From an uncultured Clostridia bacterium (GTDB lineage Bacteria; Bacillota; Clostridia; TANB77; CAG-508): a stretch of DNA of 16,621 bases. Of this stretch, positions 12,354-16,621 are shown piece by piece. Within the stretch, counting starts at the first letter, position 1. Each line of letters starts with the position of its first letter. The stretch is from contig CAKOVG010000019.1 of the NCBI GenBank assembly GCA_934121875.1, forward strand, positions 1 through 16,621, given 5' to 3'. The notes below the pieces were generated by a model. The model was not told the DNA's origin and made no database searches. It saw nothing but the letters and a program-made list of their open reading frames with translations. The translations under genes were made by a program, and so were the position numbers.

Positions 12354-14780
12354 ATGGGATATAACTTTAAAGATATTGAAAAAAAATGGCAAAATAAATG
12401 GTATAGCGAAGGTACTTTTTATGCAAAAGATGATTCTTCATTAAAAAAATGGTATGGACTAGTTGAGTTTCCATATCCTTCTGGACAAGGCCTACATGTT
12501 GGTCATCCTCGTAGTTATACAGCATTAGATATTATTGCTAGAAAGAAAAGAATGGAAGGATATAATGTATTATATCCTATTGGATTTGATGCATTTGGAT
12601 TACCAGCCGAAAATTATGCTATTAAAAATCATGTTCATCCTAAAATTACAACTGAAAAAAATGTTAATCATTTTAGAGAACAATTAAAAGCATTAGGTTT
12701 TTCATTTGACTGGTCTCGAGAAGTTAATACAACTGATCCTAATTATTATAAATGGACTCAATGGATTTTTATTCAATTATATAAGCATGGCTTAGCATAT
12801 AAAGCTACAATGCCTATCAACTTTTGTACTGGTTGTAAAGTAGGCTTAGCTAATGAAGAAGTTGTTAATGGTGTTTGTGAAAGATGTGGAAGTCCAGTTG
12901 TTCAAAAAGAAAAGAGCCAATGGATGCTAAAAATCACAGAATATGCTCAGAGATTAATTGATGACTTAGATGATGTTGATTATTTAGATAAAATTAAAGC
13001 TCAACAAAAAAACTGGATTGGTCGTAGTGAAGGTGCTGAGGTTAAATTTAAACTTGCAAATCATGATAAGGAATTAATTGTATATACAACAAGACCTGAT
13101 ACATTATTTGGTGCAACATATATGGTAGTTGCTCCTGAACACCCTATTATTAAAGAATTAGAAAAAGAAATTACAAACCTAGATGAAGTAAAAGAATATC
13201 AAAAACAAGCTAGTTTGAAATCTGATTTTGAACGTGCTGAATTAAATAAGGAAAAAACGGGTGTTGAAATTAAAGGCATTAGAGCAGTTAATCCTTTAAC
13301 AAATGCAGAAATTCCAATTTGGGTTTCAGACTATGTTTTAATTACTTATGGTACTGGTGCAATTATGGCTGTTCCTGCTCATGATACAAGAGACTGGGAA
13401 TTTGCTAAAAAATTTAGTTTGCCTATTATTCAAGTAATTGAATCAGTAAATGAAAACACAGTTTGTGATATTGAAAAAGAAGCTTTTACAGATGTTGCAA
13501 GCGGGAAACTTGTTAACTCTGGTTTTTTAACAGGTCTATCTGTTGAAGAAGCCAAGAAAAAAGTTATTGATTATTTAGAAGAAAATAAAATTGGAACTAG
13601 AAAAGTAAATTACAAATTACGTGATTGGGTATTTTCAAGACAACGTTATTGGGGCGAACCAATCCCTATGGTTCATTGCGATAAATGTGGATGGGTTCCT
13701 CTTCCAGAAGACGAACTTCCATTATGCTTACCTGATATTGAAGATTATGAACCTGGTGAAAATGGCGAATCACCTTTAGTTAAACATACAAGTTGGGTTA
13801 ATACAACATGTCCTCGTTGTGGCGAAAAAGCTACTCGTGAAACAGATACAATGCCTCAATGGGCTGGTTCATCTTGGTATTATTTAAGATATATGGATGC
13901 ACATAATGATAAAGCTTTAGCTTCTAAAGAAGCCTTAGAATATTGGAGTCCAGTTGACTGGTATAATGGTGGTATGGAACATACTACACTTCACTTATTA
14001 TACTCAAGATTTTGGCATAAATTTTTATATGATATTGGTGTTGTACCAACTAAAGAGCCTTATCAAAAACGTACTTCACATGGTATGATTTTAGGTTCAA
14101 ATGGAGAAAAAATGTCAAAATCAAAAGGTAATGTTATAAACCCTGATGATATTGTTGAAGAGTTTGGTGCTGATACCTTCCGTGTTTATGAAATGTTTAT
14201 GGGGCCATTTGATCAAACTGCTCCATGGTCTATGGAAAGTATTCGTGGCTGTAATAAATTCTTGGACAGAGTATGGAATATGCAAGAATTTTTAGTTGAT
14301 GGAAATAGTTATTCTCCTGAATTTGAAAAAATTATGCATAAAGCAATAAAAAAAGTTTCTTCTGATATTGAAGAAATGAAGTTTAATACTGCTGTTTCTA
14401 CATTTATGACAATGACAAATGAATTTTATAAATTAAAGAAAATAAACAAAGCAGAATACAAAACATTCTTGCAATTGTTAAATCCTTTTGCTCCACATAT
14501 GACTGAAGAATTATTTGAGAAAATTGGTGCAAAAGACACAATAGCAAATACTCCATGGCCAACTTACGATGAAGCTAAAACTATTGATGATGAAATTGAA
14601 ATTCCAGTTCAGGTTAATGGAAAAGTAAAAGCTACTGTATTAATTGCCTTAGATACTGATGAATTAACTGTAAAGGAAAAAGTACATAAAAATCAATTTG
14701 TAAAAAGTGCAATTAGTGATAAAAATATTGTTAAAGAAATTTATGTAAAAAATAAGATTTATAACATCGTTGTTAAATAA
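12354..14780 (+). CDS. leuS: Leucyl-tRNA synthetase, 808 aa
   Basis: Class Ia synthetase that attaches leucine to tRNA-Leu and edits mischarged products. The HIGH motif is HVGH at residues 48-51 (GQGLHVGHPRSYT) and KMSKS is at 586-590 (NGEKMSKSKGN). The CP1 editing domain shows TTRPDTLFGATY near residue 245. Two Cys pairs are visible: CTGCKVGL...CERCG, and CDKCGW...CPRCGE, the latter in the zinc-binding region. The C-terminal anticodon-binding helical domain and a short bacterial LeuRS C-terminal domain (QVNGKVKATV onward) finish the protein. Length is typical of bacterial LeuRS. The ATG at 12354 is preferred because AGGAG (12341-12345) is eight bases before it; an in-frame GTG at 12345 overlaps that site. 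Single-gene unit ending in a strong terminator. Confidence 0.98.
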   Translation: MGYNFKDIEKKWQNKWYSEGTFYAKDDSSLKKWYGLVEFPYPSGQGLHVGHPRSYTALDIIARKKRMEGYNVLYPIGFDAFGLPAENYAIKNHVHPKITTEKNVNHFREQLKALGFSFDWSREVNTTDPNYYKWTQWIFIQLYKHGLAYKATMPINFCTGCKVGLANEEVVNGVCERCGSPVVQKEKSQWMLKITEYAQRLIDDLDDVDYLDKIKAQQKNWIGRSEGAEVKFKLANHDKELIVYTTRPDTLFGATYMVVAPEHPIIKELEKEITNLDEVKEYQKQASLKSDFERAELNKEKTGVEIKGIRAVNPLTNAEIPIWVSDYVLITYGTGAIMAVPAHDTRDWEFAKKFSLPIIQVIESVNENTVCDIEKEAFTDVASGKLVNSGFLTGLSVEEAKKKVIDYLEENKIGTRKVNYKLRDWVFSRQRYWGEPIPMVHCDKCGWVPLPEDELPLCLPDIEDYEPGENGESPLVKHTSWVNTTCPRCGEKATRETDTMPQWAGSSWYYLRYMDAHNDKALASKEALEYWSPVDWYNGGMEHTTLHLLYSRFWHKFLYDIGVVPTKEPYQKRTSHGMILGSNGEKMSKSKGNVINPDDIVEEFGADTFRVYEMFMGPFDQTAPWSMESIRGCNKFLDRVWNMQEFLVDGNSYSPEFEKIMHKAIKKVSSDIEEMKFNTAVSTFMTMTNEFYKLKKINKAEYKTFLQLLNPFAPHMTEELFEKIGAKDTIANTPWPTYDEAKTIDDEIEIPVQVNGKVKATVLIALDTDELTVKEKVHKNQFVKSAISDKNIVKEIYVKNKIYNIVVK

Positions 14781-14786
14781 GATTTT

Positions 14787-14811
14787 AAAAAGAGCTGAAA
14801 AGCTCTTTTTG
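14787..14811 (+). terminator. Intrinsic terminator after leuS
   Basis: AAAAAGAGCT (14787-14796) pairs perfectly with AGCTCTTTTT (14801-14810) around a GAAA tetraloop, with the T run in the 3' arm. Confidence 0.9.
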
Positions 14812-14820
14812 TTATGTATT

Positions 14821-14848
14821 TGTAATAAAAATGTAATATAGTTGTAAT
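14821..14848 (+). promoter_or_regulatory. Three TGTAAT boxes at an exact 11-bp period
   Basis: TGTAAT occurs at 14821-14826, 14832-14837 and 14843-14848, so each copy is one helical turn from the next. A relaxed copy, TGTTAC, is at 14856-14861. They end about 22 bases before the TATAAT at 14871, where a response regulator would contact polymerase. The spacing is like the direct repeats bound by PhoB/OmpR-type regulators. The regulator is not identified. Confidence 0.45.
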
Positions 14849-14870
14849 ATATTTTTGTTACATTATGTTG

Positions 14871-14876
14871 TATAAT
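14871..14876 (+). promoter_or_regulatory. -10 box for the HExxH gene
   Basis: Perfect TATAAT 37 bases before the start codon. No good -35 lies 16-18 bases upstream, which fits a promoter that depends on an activator binding the phased repeats just upstream. Confidence 0.5.
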
Positions 14877-14912
14877 GGAAAAGGAAATTACTAAGGAGAA
14901 TTATTTTTATAA

Positions 14913-15992
14913 ATGAACATTGAATCAGAATTAAAAAAAGACGGAATTGAAATAATTGGAAGACTAGATACATTGAGTGTAAACTCAATTGCCAAGAATG
15001 TTGCTGAAAAGCTTTGTAAAGCCTTTCCTAAGGCTTATTTTGACTATAGCCAATTATTTATTGAATTTTCTAGAACTCCAATGTATATAGCTAAAATGCC
15101 AGAAGGTTTTGCAGAAGCTACATATTTTTACAAAAATTCTTCTATATATTTTAAGGCTGGTGTGCCTTTAAAAGATTTAGAAAAATTTGCTATTCACGAA
15201 CTTATTCATCACATTCAAGAAGTAAAGGATAGTAAGGGTAATTTGTATCGCTTGGGTTTATGTGAATATGGCGAATTTAAAACATATGGACTAGCTTTAA
15301 ACGAGGGAGCCGTTCAGCTTGCTGCTTCAAAGGTTTTAGAACAAAAAGAAACTATTGTAAAATATTACGACATTTCTCTTCCTACTACTAGCCCAAATTG
15401 CTACCCTATTTTATGTAATCTTGTAGCACAATTAGCTTATTTGGTTGGAGAACACAATTTATTTGATAGCACACTTTTTAGCACTGATGTTTTTAAATTT
15501 GAGTTAAAAAGAGTTTGTGGTAATAAAAATTTTGTTAATATTCAAAATTGGTTAGATGAAATTTTAAATATTGAAGAGAAAATAGTTTTTCTAAATAATG
15601 AACTATTGACTAAAGACTTAAAAGATGAAAAACTTCAGAAAATTGCTTTTAAAATTGGAAAGCTTAAATCTGAGTTAAAAAATACTTTTATAAAAACTCA
15701 AAATTTAATTTATAGTTCATATTTTGATAATGAATTAAATAATATAACTACTACAAAAGAAATTGAGATTTATCGTACTAAACTGTATGATTATCAAAAT
15801 TATATAGGAATTGTTGAAAATTACAATGATTTTAATAACTACTATCTTGATAAAATGGTTGCTTTAGATAACAAATATGAAGCTATTTTAAATAATGTAT
15901 CTTTAGTGGTTGTAAAGGAAAATACAATTTCTAAATTATTTAAAAGTATTAGAAACTTGTTTAAATTAAATAAAGAATTTGAGAAGGAATAA
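14913..15992 (+). CDS. Unrecognised cytosolic protein with HELIHH zinc-metallopeptidase-like motif, 359 aa
   Basis: Residues 95-100 are HELIHH, giving a complete HExxH (His95, Glu96, His99), placed after a typical hydrophobic lead-in (LEKFAIHELIHHIQE). A candidate third ligand is Glu131 in YGLALNEGAVQLAAS, 32 residues on, which would make it gluzincin-like. The N-terminal 90 residues look like a mixed alpha/beta domain. Residues about 215-300 are rich in Glu, Lys, Leu and Asn and probably form long helices or a coiled coil; the C-terminus (KLFKSIRNLFKLNKE) is a basic amphipathic helix that could touch a membrane. There is no signal peptide. AAGGAG (14893-14898) is 14 bases before the ATG, unusually far, but an in-frame TAA directly precedes the ATG, so no earlier start exists. 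I do not recognise the family; peptidase activity is inference. Confidence 0.85.
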   Translation: MNIESELKKDGIEIIGRLDTLSVNSIAKNVAEKLCKAFPKAYFDYSQLFIEFSRTPMYIAKMPEGFAEATYFYKNSSIYFKAGVPLKDLEKFAIHELIHHIQEVKDSKGNLYRLGLCEYGEFKTYGLALNEGAVQLAASKVLEQKETIVKYYDISLPTTSPNCYPILCNLVAQLAYLVGEHNLFDSTLFSTDVFKFELKRVCGNKNFVNIQNWLDEILNIEEKIVFLNNELLTKDLKDEKLQKIAFKIGKLKSELKNTFIKTQNLIYSSYFDNELNNITTTKEIEIYRTKLYDYQNYIGIVENYNDFNNYYLDKMVALDNKYEAILNNVSLVVVKENTISKLFKSIRNLFKLNKEFEKE

Positions 15993-16027
15993 AAGTTGGA
16001 ATTATGAAATTTCCAACTTTTATTTTG
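15991..16027. terminator. Terminator shared by two convergent genes
   Basis: AAAAGTTGGAA (15991-16001) pairs with TTCCAACTTTT (16011-16021), followed on the plus strand by ATTTTG. The stem overlaps the stop codons of both neighbours, so the two genes are separated only by this hairpin. On the minus strand the T run is CTTTTATT. Confidence 0.75.
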
Positions 16028-16621
16028 TTTCTAAGTATTCTATTATTTTATTTGCAACTTTTCTTCCATCACTTGCAGCCCAAGCTACAGTTGAATTTTG
16101 TCCTACTATATCTCCACCTGCAAATACTTTTTCATGTGAAGTTTGATTATTTTCATTTACTTGCACATATCTTTTAGATGTAGTTTCAATATTGCATTTT
16201 TCTATTATATCTTTATCTATTTTTCCGCCAACAGCCATAATTACGTAATCCATATTCATTATGTAGTTACTATTTTCAATATTTATCGGAGATTTTCTTG
16301 TTTCTCCTTCTTTTTGTACTAATTCTGTCTTTATACATTCTATCTGTTCGACTTTATCTTTGCCTAATATTTTTACAATATTATTTAAAAATAAAAACTC
16401 AACACCTTCTTGTTTTGCGTCTTCAATTTCCTTTGTTTCTGCTGGCATTTCTGTTTCTGATCTTCTATATATTACTACTACCTGTTTAGCTCCCATTCTT
16501 TTAATTGTTCTTGCACAGTCCATTGCAACATTTCCACCACCAATAATTGCAACTTTTTTATTTGTATAATCTGGATGATTTGCATTTTCTAATAAGGCGT
16601 TTCCACCATACACTCCTTCTA
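16020..16621 (-). CDS. NADPH-dependent glutamate synthase small-subunit-like (GltD/NfnB family) flavoprotein, C-terminal part
   Basis: The 5' end lies beyond the window; 199 residues are visible, entering as EGVYGGNALLENA. An apparent start at the GTG at 16613 is an internal Val, not a real start. The visible part is the NADPH-binding Rossmann domain (VAIIGGGNVAMDCARTIKRM, then VVVIYRRSETEMPA) followed by the return to the FAD domain (MDYVIMAVGG, and FAGGDIVG near the C-terminus). This is the layout of GltD, archaeal-type GltA and the NfnB subunit of the NADH-dependent ferredoxin:NADP oxidoreductase. Which of these it is depends on the missing N-terminus (cysteines for Fe-S clusters) and on neighbouring genes. 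It ends at 16020 inside a shared terminator. Confidence 0.88.
   Translation of the reverse strand, partial: EGVYGGNALLENANHPDYTNKKVAIIGGGNVAMDCARTIKRMGAKQVVVIYRRSETEMPAETKEIEDAKQEGVEFLFLNNIVKILGKDKVEQIECIKTELVQKEGETRKSPINIENSNYIMNMDYVIMAVGGKIDKDIIEKCNIETTSKRYVQVNENNQTSHEKVFAGGDIVGQNSTVAWAASDGRKVANKIIEYLETK

Noticed and set aside
1..16621. tRNA genes, CRISPR arrays, insertion sequences
   Set aside because: I saw no GTTCGA-type tRNA arm with a matching acceptor, no spaced direct-repeat array, and no transposase-like protein.

Overview
The window is low-GC, AT-rich bacterial DNA that looks like a spore-forming anaerobic member of the Clostridia (Firmicutes). The evidence is strong AAGGAG/GGAGG ribosome binding sites, near-consensus sigma-A promoters (TTGACA/TATAAT), U-tailed intrinsic terminators, an alpha/beta-type small acid-soluble spore protein, a T-box riboswitch, long-form HPF, AdhE and a clostridial-type prepilin N-terminus. 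The exact genus cannot be read from the sequence; an uncultured gut-type clostridium is a reasonable inference.

Layout. 1-149 (-): the start of a type IV prepilin-like gene. 315-542 (+): an XRE regulator, meeting tail-to-tail a 55-residue unrecognised ORF (543-710, -) that no long-ORF criterion would pick up. 791-1672 (-): a Cof-type HAD phosphatase, divergent from hpf (1820-2350, +). 2455-2649 (-): a spore SASP, divergent from rpsT (2854-3120, +). A small two-helix membrane protein (3264-3512, +) follows, then a GC-rich, heavily folded intergenic block (3551-3670). 3689-9061 (-) is the main metabolic unit: promoter, T-box leader, aspS, then gatC, gatA and gatB with an additional internal promoter. 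9079-11688 (-) is the bifunctional alcohol/acetaldehyde dehydrogenase adhE. 11871-12134 (-) is an 87-residue orphan whose codon use differs from everything around it. 12354-14780 (+) is leuS. 14913-15992 (+) is an unrecognised protein with an HELIHH metallopeptidase-like motif, preceded by three TGTAAT boxes at an exact 11-bp period. 16020-16621 (-) is the C-terminal part of a GltD/NfnB-type NADPH-dependent flavoprotein.

How the genes work together. The T-box-aspS-gatCAB unit is the tRNA-dependent amidation pathway: AspRS charges tRNA-Asn with Asp and GatCAB converts Asp-tRNA-Asn to Asn-tRNA-Asn (and Glu-tRNA-Gln to Gln-tRNA-Gln). The best specifier codon I can place in the T-box is AAC (Asn), not an Asp codon, which fits a system that senses uncharged tRNA-Asn to make more of the Asn-charging machinery. 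The other genes are mostly independent transcription units, each with its own promoter and terminator.

Most of the window is ordinary housekeeping. The parts worth a second look are the T-box and its possible alternative downstream hairpin, the mixed AspRS specificity residues, the structured block at 3551-3670, the 55- and 87-residue orphans, and the HExxH gene with its phased repeats. I do not see a clear multi-gene novel system.
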